A stretch of DNA of 64,000 nt from Apostichopus japonicus (Eukaryota; Echinodermata; Holothuroidea; Aspidochirotida; Stichopodidae): positions 40,099,631-40,163,630 of the forward strand of contig NC_092568.1 in assembly GCF_037975245.1 (NCBI RefSeq), written 5' to 3'. The notes under the pieces are model-generated. The model saw only the letters and a list, made by a program, of their open reading frames with translations, was not told the origin of the DNA and did not search any database. Below, in pieces: positions 37,701 to 49,429 of this stretch. Numbering within the stretch: the stretch's first letter is position 1; each line of letters starts with the position of its first letter. A program made the translations under genes and the position numbers.

Positions 37701-38560
37701 ATCAAGTAACTTGCTATGACTGCGCTCAAATATGTGATTCTTATAGTTAACAAATCCATCAACTAAACTTTTCCAACTTCAACTTCTAATTTTAGAGACA
37801 AAACTAGGAAAAGTCACATTTATCGTGATATACTGTATGGTACATGTTGGGGTACTGTTTTCAGTTTTGAGTACTAGGTTGTGGAAAATTTGAAGTGCCT
37901 CCTCAAGTTAACTGCCAAGTCTGAGCTCAAACATTTGTTTTGTATTGTACACAAGTCTTTGAACAAAATTTTTCCAACTTTGACTTCATATTTCAGACAA
38001 GAAACTATTGCACTGTATACCGTAACTTGTGCTATACAGTACAGTGTATGAGGGTACAGCATTTTATTTTGAAGTACTATTTTAACTTTGGAGTCCTTGC
38101 ATGTGATAATCGGAAATGAAAAATCAAGTAACTTGCTATGACTGAGCTCAAATATGTGTTTCCTATAGTTAACAAATCCATCAACTAAACTTTTCCAACT
38201 TCAACTTCTAATTTTAGAGACAAAACTAGGAAAAGTCACATTTATCGTGATATACGGTACAATTTGGGGTACTGTTTTCAGTTTTGAGTACTAGGTTGTG
38301 GAAAATTTGAAGTGGCTCCTCAAGTTAACTGCTAAGTCTGAGCTCAAACATTTGTTTTGTATTTTACACAAGTCCTTGAACAAAATTTTTCCAACTTTGA
38401 CTTCATATTTCAGACAAGAAACTATTGCACTTTATATACATACCGTAACTTCTGCTATACAGTACAGTGTATGGGGGTACTGCATTTTATTTTGAAGTAC
38501 TATTTTAAATTTAAAGTCCTTGCATGTGATAATCGGAAATGAAAAATCAAGTAACTTGCT
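31774..38560. repeat. Satellite II array with 2,106 bp 5-mer HOR
   Basis: The array resumes in register with TGTGATAATCGG after the LINE. Three consecutive copies of a five-monomer unit follow with period ~2,105-2,106 bp. The private variant CTCCGCAAGTTAACTGCAAA occurs near 33,264, 35,370 and 37,476. CTGTATGGTACATGTTGGGG occurs near 33,620, 35,726 and 37,832. ATTAATCGTGATATACTG occurs near 32,764, 34,870 and 36,976. Copies differ at only a handful of positions (for example a one-T deletion in the second and third). The first unit is more diverged at its start and has a duplicated GAAAATTTGAAGT near 31,975. Confidence 0.95.
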
Positions 38561-41250
38561 ATGACTGAGCTCAAATATGTGTTTCTTATAGTTAACAAAT
38601 CCATCAACTAAACTTTTCCAACTTCAACTTCTAATTTTAGAGACAAAACTAGGAAAAGTCATATTTATCGTGATATACGGTACAATTTGGGGTACTGTTT
38701 TCAGTTTTGAGTACTAGGTTGTGGAAAATTTGAAGTGGCTCCTCAAGTTAACTGCCAAGTCTGAGCTCAAACATTTGTTTTGTATTGTACACAAGTCTTT
38801 GAACAAACTTTTTCCAACTTTGACTTCATATTTCAGACAAGAAACTATTGCACTTTATATACCGTAACTTGTGCTATACAGTACAGTGTATGGGGGTACT
38901 GCATTTTATTTTGAAGTACTATTTTAAATTTGGAGTCCTTGCATGTGATAATCGGATATGAAAAATCAAGTAACTTGCTATGACTGAGCTCAAATATGTG
39001 ATTCTTATAGTTAACAAATCCATCAACTAAACTTTTCCAACTTCAACTTCTAATTTTAGAGACAAAACTAGGAAAAGTCACATTTATCGTGATATACGGT
39101 ACAATTTCGGGTACTGTTGTCAGTTTTGAGTACTAGGTTGTGGAAAATTTGAAGTGCCTCCTCAAGTTAACTGCTACGTCAGAGCTCAAACATTTGTTTA
39201 GTTAATTGTACACAAGTCTTTGAACAAAATTTTTCCAACTTTGACTTCATATTTCAGACAAGAAACTATTGCACTTTATATACCGTAACTTGTGCCATAC
39301 AGTACAGTGTATGGGGGTACTGCATTTTATTTTGAAGTACTATTTTAACTTTGGAGTCCTTGCATGTGATAATCGGAAATGAAAACTCAAGTAACTTGCT
39401 ATGACTGAGCCCAAATATGTGTTTCTTATAGTTCACAAATCCATCAACTAAACTTTTCCAACTTCAACTTCTAATTTTAGAGACAAAACTAGGAAAAGTC
39501 ACATTTATCGTGATATACTGTATGGTACAATTTGGGGTACTGTTTTCAGTTTTGAGTACTAGGTTGTGGAAAATTTGAAGTGCCTCCTCAAGTTAACTGC
39601 CAAGTCTGAGCTCAAACATTTGTTTTGTATTGTACACAAGTCTTTGAACAAAATTTTTCCAACTTTGACTTCATATTTCAGACAAGAAACTATTGCACTG
39701 TATACCGTAACTTGTGCTATACAGTACAGTGTATGAGGGTACAGCATTTTATTTTAAAGTACTATTTTAACTTTGGAGTCCTTGCATGTGATAATCGGAA
39801 ATGAAAAATCAAGTAACTTGCTATGACTGAGCTCAAATATGTGTTTCTTATAGTTAACAAATCCATCAACTAAACTTTTCCAACTTCAACTTCTAATTTT
39901 AGAGACAAAACTAGGAAAAGTCACATTTATCGTGATATACGGTACAATTTGGGGTACTGTTTTCAGTTTTGAGTACTAGGTTGTGGAAAATTTGAAGTGG
40001 CTCCTCAAGTTAACTGCTAAGTCTGAGCTCAAACATTTGTTTTGTATTTTATACAAGTCCTTGAACAAAATTTTTCCAACTTTGACTTCATATTTCAGAC
40101 AAGAAACTATTGCACTTTATATACATACCGTAACTTCTGCTATACAGTACAGTGTATGGGGGTACTGCATTTTATTTTGAAGTACTATTTCAACTTTGGA
40201 GTCCTTGCATGTGATAATCGGAAATGAAAAATCAAGTAACTTGCTATGACTGAGCTCAAATATGTGTTTCTTATAGTTAACAAATCCATCAACTAAACTT
40301 ATCCAACTTCAACTTCTAATTTTAGAGACAAAACTAGGAAAAGTCATATTTATCGTGATATACGGTACAATTTGGGGTACTGTTTTCAGTTTTGAGTACT
40401 AGGTTGTGGAAAATTTGAAGTGGTTCCTCAAGTTAACTGCCAAGTCTGAGCTCAAACATTTGTTTTGTATTGTACACAAGTCTTTGAACAAACTTTTTCC
40501 AACTTTGACTTCATATTTCAGACAAGAAACTATTGCACTTTATATACCGTAACTTGTGCTATACAGTACAGTGTATGGGGGTACTGCATTTTATTTTGAA
40601 GTACTATTTTAAATTTGGAGTCCTTGCATGTGATAATCGGATATGAAAAATCAAGTAACTTGCTATGACTGAGCTCAAATACGTGATTCTTATAGTTAAC
40701 AAATCCATCAACTAAACTTTTCCAACTTCAACTTCTAATTTTAGAGACAAAACTAGGAAAAGTCACATTTATCGTGATATACGGTACAATTTCGGGTACT
40801 GTTGTCAGTTTTGAGTACTAGGTTGTGGAAAATTTGAAGTGCCTCCTCAAGTTAACTGCTACGTCAGAGCTCAAACATTTGTTTAGTTAATTGTACACAA
40901 GTCTTTGAACAAAATTTTTCCAACTTTGACTTCATATTTCAGACAAGAAACTATTGCACTTTATATACCGTAACTTGTGCTATACAGTACAGTGTATGGG
41001 GGTACTGCATTTTATTTTGAAGTACTATTTTAAATTTGGAGTCCTTGCATGTGATAATCGGAAATGAAAAATGAAGTAACTTGCTATGACTAAGCTCAAA
41101 TATGTGTTTCTTATAGTTAACAAATCCATCAACTAAACTTTTCCAACTTCAACTTCTAATTTTAGAGACAAAACTAGGAAAAGTCACATTTATCGTGATA
41201 TACTGTACGGTACAATTTGGGGTACTGTTTTCAGTTTTGAGTACTAGGTT
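38560..41250. repeat. Satellite II array with ~1,685 bp 4-mer HOR
   Basis: TTTCGGGTACTGTTGTCAG occurs near 39,105 and 40,790. The altered TTTGTTTAGTTAATTGTAC occurs near 39,195 and 40,880. GGTACTG/TACAGCATTTT monomers occur at 39,559 and their counterpart at 41,244. Spacing is 1,684-1,685 bp, i.e. four monomers. Only about 1.6 copies are present. Confidence 0.85.
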
Positions 41251-44200
41251 GTGGAAAATTTGAAGTGCCTCCTCAAGTTAACTGCTAAGTCTGAGCTCAA
41301 ACATTTGTTTTGTATTGTACACAAGTCTTTGAACAAAATTTTTCCAACTTTGACTTCATATTTCAGACAAGAAACTATTGCACTATATACCGTAACTTGT
41401 GCCATACAGTACAGTGTATGGGGGTACTGCATTTTATTTTGAAGTACTATTTTAACTTTGGAGTCCTTGCATGTGATAATCGGAAATGAAAAATCAAGTA
41501 ACTTGCTATGACTGAGCTCAAATATGTGTTTTTTATAGTTAACAAATCCATCAACTAAACTATTCCAACTTCAACTTCTAATTTTAGAGACAAAACTAGG
41601 AAAAGTCACATTTATCGTGATATACGGTACAATTTCGGGTACTGTTTTCAGTTTTGAGTACTAGGTTGTGGAAAATTTGAAGTGCCTCCTCAAGTTAACT
41701 GCGAAGTCTGAGCTCAAACATTTGTTTTGTATTTTACACAAGTCTTTGAACAAAAGTTTTCCAACTTTGACTTCATATTTCAGACAAGAAACTATTGCAC
41801 TTTATATACATACCGTAACTTCTGCTATACAGTACAGTGTATGGGGGTACTGCATTTTATTTTGAAGTACTATTTTAAATTTGGAGTCCTTGCATGTGAT
41901 AATCGGAAATGAAAAATCAAGTAACTTGCTATGACTGAGCTCAAATATGTGTTTCTTCAAATACCAAATCCATCAACTAAACTTTTCCAACTTCAACTTC
42001 TAATTTTAGAGACAAAACTAGGAAAAGTCACATTTATCGTGATATACGGTACAATTTGGGGTACCGTTTTCAGTTTTGAGTACTAGGTTGTGGAAAATTT
42101 GAAGTGGCTCCTCAAGTTAACTGCCAAGTCTGAGCTCAAACATTTGTTTTGTATTGTACACAAGTCTTTGAACAAAATTTTTCCAACTTTGACTTCATAT
42201 TTCAGACAAGAAACTATTGCACTTTATATACCGTAACTTCTGCTATACAGTACAGTGTATGGGAGTACTGCATTTTATTTTGAAGTACTATTTTAAATTT
42301 GGAGTCCTTGCATGTGATAATCGGAAATGAAAAATCAAGTAACTTGCTATGACTGAGCTCAAATATGTGTTTCTTATAGTTAACAAATCCATCAACTAAA
42401 CTTTTCCAACTTCAACTTCTAATTTTAGAGACAAAACTAGGAAAAGTCACATTTATCGTGATATACGGTACAATTTGGGGTACTGATTTCAGTTTTGAGT
42501 ACTAGGTTGTGGAAAATTTGAAGTGGCTCCTCAAGTTAACTGCTAAGTCTGAGCTCAAACATTTGTTTTGTTAATTGTACACAAGTCTTTGGACAAAATT
42601 TTTCCAACTTTGACTTCATATTTCAGACAAGAAACTATTGCAATATATACCGTAACTTGTGCTATACAGTACAGTGTATGGGGGTACTGCATTTTATTTT
42701 GAAGTACTATTTTAACTTTGGAGTCCTTGCATGTGATAATCGGAAATGAAAACTCAAGTAACTTGCTATCACTGAGCTCAAATATGTGTTTCTTATAGTT
42801 AACAAATCCATCAACTAAACTTTTCCAACTTCAACTTATAATTTTAGAGACAAAACTAGGAAAAGTCACATTTATCGTGATATACGGTACAATTTGGGGT
42901 ACTGTTTTCAGTTTTGAGTACTAGGTTGTGGAAAATTTGAAGTGGCTCCTCAAGTTAACTGCTAAGTCTGAGCTCAAACATTTGTTTTGTATTTTACACA
43001 AGTCTTTGAACAAAATTTTTCCAACTTTGACTTCATATTTCAGACAAGAAACTATTGCACTTTATATACATACCGTAACTTCTGCTATACAGTACAGTGT
43101 ATGGGGGTACTGCATTTTATTTTGAAGTACTATTTTAACTTTGGAGTCCTTGCATGTGATAATCGGAAATGAAAAATCAAGTAACTTGCTATGACTAAGC
43201 TCAAATATGTGTTTCTTCAAATACCAAATCCATCAACTAAACTTTTCCAACTTCAACTTCTTATTTTAGAGACAAAACTAGGAAAAGTCACATTTATCGT
43301 GATATACTGTACAATTTGGGGTACTGTTTTCAGTTTTGAGTACTAGGTTGTGGAAAATTTGAAGTGGCTCCTCAAGTTAACTGCCAAGTCTGAACTCAAA
43401 CATTTGTTTTGTATTGTACACAAGTCTTTGAACAAAATTTTTCCAACTTTGACTTCATATTTCAGACAAGAAACTATTGCACTTTATATACCGTAACTTC
43501 TGCTATACAGTACAGTGTATGGGAGTACTGCATTTTATTTTGAAGTACTATTTTAAATTTGGAGTCCTTGCATGTGATAATCGGAAATGAAAAATCAAGT
43601 AACTTGCTATGACTGAGCTCAAATATGTGTTTCTTATAGTTAACAAATCCATCAACTAAACTTTTCCAACTTCAACTTCTAATTTTAGAGACAAAACTAG
43701 GAAAAGTCACATTTATCGTGATATACGGTACAATTTGGGGTACTGATTTCAGTTTTGAGTACTAGGTTGTGGAAAATTTGAAGTGGCTCCTTAAGTTAAC
43801 TGCTAAGTCTGAGCTCAAACATTTGTTTTGTTAATTGTACACAAGTCTTTGAACAAAATTTTTCCAACTTTGACTTCATATTTCAGACAAGAAACTATTG
43901 CAATATATACCGTAACTTGTGCTATACAGTACAGTGTATGGGGGTACTGCATTTTATTTTGAAGTACTATTTTAACTTTGGAGTCCTTGCATGTGATAAT
44001 CGGAAATGAAAAATCAAGTAACTTGCTATGACTGAGCTCAAATATGTGTTTCTTATAGTTAACAAATCCATCAACTAAACTTTTCCAACTTCAACTTCTA
44101 ATTTTAGAGACAAAACTAGGAAAAGTCACATTTATCGTGATATACGGTAAAATTTGGGGTACTGTTTTCAGTTTTGAGTACTAGGTTGTGGAAAATTTGA

Positions 44201-44890
44201 AGTGAAAATTTGAAGTGCCTCCTCAAGTTAACTGCTAAGTCTGAGCTCAAACATTTGTTTTGTATTTTACACAAGTCTTTGAACAAAATTTTTCCAACTT
44301 TGACTTCATATTTCAGACAAGAAACTATTGCACTTTATATACATACCGTAACTTGTGCTATACAGTACAGTGTATGGGGGTACTGCATTTTATTTTGAAG
44401 TACTATTTTAACTTTGGAGTCCTTGCATGTGATAATCGGAAATGAAAAATCAAGTAACTTGCTATGACTGAGCTCAAATATGTGTTTCTTCAAATACCAA
44501 ATCCATCAACTAAACTTTTCCAACTTCAACTTCTAATTTTAGAGACAAAACTAGGAAAAGTCACATTTATCGTGATATACGGTACAATTTGGGGTACTGA
44601 TTTCAGTTTTGAGTACTAGGTTGTGGAAAATTTGAAGTGGCTCCTCAAGTTAACTGCCAAGTCTGAGCTCAAACATTTGTTTTGTTAATTGTACACAAGT
44701 CTTTGAACAAAATTTTTCCAACTTTGACTTCATATTTCAGACAAGAAACTATTGCAATATATACCGTAACTTCTGCTATACAGTACAGTGTATGGGGGTA
44801 CTGCATTTTATTTTGAAGTACTTTTTTAACTTTGGAGTCCTTGCATGTGATAATCGGAAATGAAAAATCAAGTAACTTGCTATGACTGAG
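41250..44890. repeat. Satellite II array with ~1,260 bp 3-mer HOR
   Basis: The variant TTTCTTCAAATACCAAATCC (replacing TTATAGTTAACAAATCC) occurs near 41,953, 43,213 and 44,487. TTTTGTTAATTGTACACAAG occurs near 42,567, 43,827 and 44,682. GGGGTACTGATTTCAG occurs near 42,478, 43,738 and 44,592. The first spacing is 1,260 bp. The last is altered by a 13 bp internal duplication (GAAAATTTGAAGT, near 44,190) and by loss of a monomer. Confidence 0.88.
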
Positions 44891-45380
44891 CTCAAATATG
44901 TGTTCCTTATACTTAACAAATCAATAATTAAACATTTCCAACTTTAACCTCTAATTTTAGAGACAAAACTAGGACAACTCACACTTATCTTGATATCCGG
45001 TCCAATTTGGGGTAGTTTTCAGTACTAGGTTGTGGAAAATTTGAAGTGCCTCCTCAAAGTAACTGCTAAGTCTGAGCTCATACATGTGTTTTGTATTGAA
45101 AACAAGCCTTTGAACAAGAATTTTCCAACCTTTATTGCTTTATTTAGACAGGAAACTAGTGCACCTTATATGTACAGTAACTCTTGCTATACAGTACAGT
45201 GTATGGGGGTACTGCATTTTGGAGTAATAGGTTGTGGAATTTGAAGTGCCTGCTCAAAGTAACTGCTAAGTCTGAGCTCAAACATGTGTTCTGTATTATA
45301 TAAACTTTGCTATACAGTACAGGGTATGGGGGTACTGCATTTTATTTTGGAGTACTGTTTTAACTAAGAGTCCATGTGAT
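44890..45380. repeat. Divergent satellite II units (right edge)
   Basis: From ~44,890 identity to the central monomers falls (TTCCTTATACTTAACAAATC, TGATATCCGGTCCAATTTGG). Spacing shortens, with truncated units at 45,180-45,240 and 45,300-45,360 that retain CTATACAGTACAG and GGGGGTACTGCATTTT. No satellite is seen from ~45,380 until 60,160. Confidence 0.8.
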
Positions 45381-48300
45381 GTGTGTATAGCAACACCTAC
45401 AGGATGAAGCTTGCTTTAAAAATGGTATAACACACATATATGGTCATAGAGGCTCCCATACTATGTCTAGTCTGCTTAGTACATAATTAAATACAGTTTG
45501 CTTAGTCTGGGAAGTTGTTACAGACATGCTTGGCACATTCAGCAGCTAAAACTTATCAAACAAATGTGTTAATCCTGCAATTTTTGCTTCTGCTAAAAGC
45601 TAAGCTGGTTGACTATAGACCTAGAGCTACTACAATCCCTATTTCTTGGAAATTTAAACAAAATGAAATGTTCATGGTCCATAAACTTAATTTCAACACT
45701 TCATCCCTGCAATACATGTTCACCTGTTACAACATAGCCACACTGCAAGCATAGGCTATACACATGCATATGATGACCGAACACATTGTTATTTTTTGCA
45801 CTGTGTGAATATAAACTGTAGGAAAAGGCCTGAAGTAGCTGATGGTCACTGAGTGTGTTGTGAGTATGGCCAAGGTCATACTAATGCAGAGGTGTTATTG
45901 AATTAAGCTTTATTACCTTGGAGGTCAGTGATCAGCTGAAAGAGGGCAAATATTCTACAGGGATATGTTCTCTAACTATGTGCTACATATGGCATGGAGA
46001 GAAACCTGCTTGTGTTCGAAGACATGCATGCACCCCCTGAATGCACTCAAATGAACTGTTTTAGACTTTTAGTCACATGACAGCATCGATCTTCACTAAT
46101 GCAATTATTACTGCTCACTTAAGCCAATTAGGGTGCACACAAATCATTCCTACGCCCATTTATGATATATGTGCAACTATAGTTCAAAGAGTATAATTCA
46201 AAGATAGCATGGAATTAGCCACGTATTCACCTCACTGATATAGACCACCTCATCCCATGTTTTCCCAAGTATCGACCTATGTTTGATTACCCTCAGTAAC
46301 TGTAACACATTCATATACAGAATAATGAGCAATTTTGGTACTGTATGACTATATATATGTTCGGTTTTTGTGGATGTGGCCCGTAGCCAGCTGCTCGTAG
46401 TTTGGGAATTTAAAGAAGACCTTGATCCTCAGAAATCTTTTATGATTTATCTCTGCAATATGTAAATCAATGTAGGCGGTTGCATCAAGTGGCACGTACC
46501 ATCCAGCATAGTACATTTTGAACAAATTATTTGAGAGATGATTTTCTGCAGCTAATAGTTCTTTTATGGAGCACCATAAATGATTGACACAGGAATTATT
46601 GATGACATTACACCCGCCCTAAAATCGTTGATCTTAGTCATATTGTCATATCAATGATATTTTTCAAGTACAAGATTTCAAAAGCCTTTGAGTTGCTCCT
46701 ATTTGGAAACCAGTGTAGGTCTATTGCTTATTGAATGTTTCAATGCATACTCCTTACACCCCTCCTCCCCTATCTCCAAAGAGGGCTCACAATTTGCATG
46801 TATTGGGACCACCCTTTGAAAGTGCTTATAAGCACTTGCAAAGGGTGGTTTGTACACATTATCAGTATTATTCCATTTATGAACAAATAGAAGTACTAAC
46901 TTGAAGTTAAACAGCCTTATTTGTTACCAATTTAATTCCATTCAAGTTCAATTAGAAAATGTAAGCTAAGGCCAATCAAACTAAACAGCAAATGGTACCA
47001 TCGTAACTTGTTTATAATTACTGTAGAATGTTACCAGATTGATGTAAAGATATCATAACAACTAGAAACTACTCAAATATTGTTTTTTCACATGAAAAAT
47101 TGCGTTCACTTGTGCATAATTTGAGCAAATTTTATTCCGAGACCCTTTTTACGATGTAACAACCTAGTGTTATGCTTAATGCGACGGCTATGGATTAGAG
47201 GCATGTTTTATAAGCATTTCTGCCGATATTAAATTATTTTTGAGAGCCTTAATTGCGGCAAACATCGAAAGGTTAAAAAAAAAAGAGCTATACGAGAGAG
47301 GTGATGGGCAGGGAAGCATGGCCCTTTGCAAATTGTGAGAAGAAGAAACATCGAATTACAAATTAGTGCATCAAATACTGCACTACGGAGCATTTGATGC
47401 CTAAACGTAACCTACACTCAGCTAGTCAACATAGGAATCATAGTCTATATATCCAGCACATTCGTTAATTCGCGAAATAGGTATTGTTACTATACTTACT
47501 GTGCCGAGAAATATGAAGTCACTAACCACGAGGAAAGCAAAATCGGCAACCCTGGCAGCCTAATTTGATGAAGATACAAGTGATACCCCATTTCATGTTA
47601 TATCAACCCTCAAAATATACCCAGTACTACTCACGCGTTGCAAATACCAACTACGTTCCCTCAACATTGTCTCTTTCCGAAATTCCATTGATCAGTGTTT
47701 TCCAATATGGGATACGATAACTTCGTATGTATTTTGATGCACCCTTCAACTCAAAGTTATCATTGTGTCCATAAGGTGAAAAAATAACGTTACTTATTAG
47801 TCATTAATAAGTGATCATTAATGATAAAAAATATTTCCGTAAGTTTTGTGTAACTAGTAATCAGTTTTTTCATCAGGAAGTATCTCTGAATCTTATCAAA
47901 ATCATGGCTTATTTGTTAAAAAATTCTGGTATTTTTGCTCAATTGGCCCTCCAAAGTGTTGTGACTGTGTAGTAAAAACAAAATTGTTCTTGAAAATTTA
48001 TAACCATTTGCGCTTCCCTGTATCTGTAACTTTTCACTACTGTACGTGTGCAAAAATTGTATTTGCCAAATCTCAGGACATCATCTTGATTCCAACTAAT
48101 TTTTTTCATTTAAAACTAAATTTTATGGCACCCAGCAAAAAAAGGAATTAAAAAAACCCTCAAAGTTTCTCGTTTTCGTGGGACTCCATTTCACTGACAA
48201 ATGGAAAGTTTTACAGAAAGTCGCTGCTTCTTCTCAGTGTAGCACTACTACTATAGTAATAGTAAGCTGTTGTCAGTGACACTGTCAGGCAGGAAGTTTG
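45380..48300. other. Unannotated single-copy-like region upstream of candidate exon
   Basis: No recognisable domain, RNA gene or repeat family except the palindrome at 46,808. A 79-codon plus-strand ORF at 45,515-45,754 has no recognisable motif. Proximal sequence (about 48,200-48,302) directly precedes the candidate first exon and could hold its promoter; no TATA box at a convincing distance was seen. Confidence 0.45.
46808..46849. repeat. 42 bp near-perfect palindrome
   Basis: Arms of 21 bp, ACCACCCTTTGAAAGTGCTTA and TAAGCACTTGCAAAGGGTGG(T), meet without spacer at GCTTA|TAAGC with one mismatch. It could be a small hairpin element remnant or a double-stranded binding site; no function can be assigned. 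Confidence 0.85.
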
Positions 48301-48302
48301 GC

Positions 48303-48429
48303 ATGGCGACCAAGCAAGCCATGGTGTCAGAAGTTGCCCCTGTTTACCAATACACAACTAAAGGCTACAGATTTGTGGAATTGAAGCAACTCTCAGATTC
48401 CCTGAATAGTGTGAACCTTTATCCAGGAG
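48303..48429 (+). CDS. Candidate first coding exon (possible MULE-like N-terminal motif)
   Basis: ATG at 48,303 in a good context (GGCATGG) opens 42 codons plus one base. The protein starts MATKQAMVSEVAP and includes KGYRFVELKQLSDSLNSV. A donor-like GAG|GTATGA follows at 48,430, giving a phase-1 end. The block with Y/R-F-V-E-L-K-Q-L-S-D-S-L resembles the N-terminal NRFVDM-x-x-L motif I associate with Mutator-like transposase-domain proteins of invertebrates (from memory, uncertain). It could instead be the 5' exon of the DUF4806 gene downstream: a phase-1 join to an acceptor at 52,103 (GAACTAAG|CT) would read ...YPG-A-RSQRITIPVG. No upstream in-frame continuation was needed. Expression data would decide. 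Confidence 0.45.
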
Positions 48430-48564
48430 GTATGAATAATTAAATTTCATTCCGAGCTTAGGCCAAGGTTTATGGGCTAGGCCTAGGCTAGCTTTAGGCA
48501 TCACTAGTGTTTGTGTTACTATAGGCACATGTACATATATCATATACAGCTTCATTTGAGTTCT

Positions 48565-48795
48565 ACCCTAGTATTACACCAGGCTTTGAATGAGCTAGGT
48601 ATCACCCGGAAGGAGGCTTTATCTCATGTGATCTTTCTGGACCAGAATTTCATAAGGAATAAGAATATCTTGGGTAAAAAGCCCAAATCCTGAGCGCACC
48701 CCCCTGAAAAGGGGGATCTTTCGAGGGGGGGCATTTTTTAAGGAAAAAATACCATGAGTTACATTTACACACAATAAGATAAAACAAAATCTTAT
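48565..48795 (+). repeat. Interspersed repeat, copy 1 (inverse of 55.3-55.7 kb)
   Basis: AATGAGCTAGGTATCACCCG, GACCAGAATTTCATAAGGAA, TAAGAATATCTTGGGTAAAA and the C-rich/G-rich core (CACCCCCCTGAAAAGGGGGA) match the reverse complement of 55,310-55,725. No conserved reading frame exists between copies, so this is a repeat, not an exon. It would lie in intron 1 if the 48.3 kb exon joins the DUF4806 exons. Confidence 0.75.
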
Positions 48796-48847
48796 TAACC
48801 TCAAAATTTAAACCTTCTTTGACACTCCTACTCTTTATGCTATATAC

Positions 48848-49075
48848 CCAGTACGCATCACACGCTGGAGGTCCGCCAACGGACCGATAGACATTGCTGC
48901 TTGGAAAAACCCAGCGTATTGCCGACAGCGGACCAACAGCGTATTGACATCGTAAAAAAGCCGGCGTTTACACGCTGGAGGCCCGCCAACGGACCGATAG
49001 ACATTGTTGCTTGGAAGAACCTAGCAGAATTCCGACAGCAAACCAACAGCGTAACGCCGTTGAAAATTTCCCACA
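48848..49075. repeat. GC-rich hairpin repeat, tandem dimer of ~110 bp
   Basis: CACGCTGGAGGTCCGCCAAC at 48,861 recurs as CACGCTGGAGGCCCGCCAAC at 48,971 (period 110), each followed by GGACCGATAGACATTG and CCGACAGC. Within each unit GCTGGAGGTCCGC is nearly inverse to GCGGACCAACAGC, so each can fold into a hairpin. The left flank ACCCAGTACGCATCA resembles the inverted right end of the 54 kb GC-rich element (ACCCAGATAACATCA). Confidence 0.7.
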
Positions 49076-49319
49076 AATATTATGTTATGAAAGTCACTCA
49101 GCAATTTACACAAGCTCACATGCACATTGACCAGCGGGTCTGTCCAAAATCTTAGGTCTCTATGTGAATGTTTAGTTAAAGATGAGTTTCTATTAAACTA
49201 TTTTACCTGTGCTTTTTGTATATATTTGTTCCTGTGGAGAGAAAAATTAAGAACACTTGGATTTTATGTACATTAGTATAGGCCAGGTTTAGGTGCGGCT
49301 GCATGGGCTAATACGTTAT

Positions 49320-49412
49320 TAGGCAACGGCTGGTGGTCTGCTAAAGGACCGATAGATATTACAGCTGGCTTGTAAGTCCAGCGGAATGCCGACAGCAGTA
49401 CCGCCGGAGGAA
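49320..49412. repeat. Diverged single copy of the GC-rich hairpin repeat
   Basis: GGCTGGTGGTCTGCTAAAGG, GGACCGATAGATATTACAGC and GAATGCCGACAGCAGTACCG match the 48.85 kb units in order. Single copy, more diverged. Confidence 0.6.
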
Positions 49413-49429
49413 ATATTGGATAGCTTTTG

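Noticed and set aside
19932-45244. Many ~62-65 codon ORFs with the same protein (e.g. MLYPHTLYCIAQVTVY on minus, MENLKWLLKLTAKSELK on plus)
   Set aside because: They are copies of the 420 bp satellite read in different frames. They appear on both strands, end where the satellite variant changes, and have no domain or start context.
48511-48693. 60-codon plus-strand ORF after the candidate first exon
   Set aside because: Covers an interspersed repeat whose inverse copy at 55.3-55.7 kb does not keep the frame.
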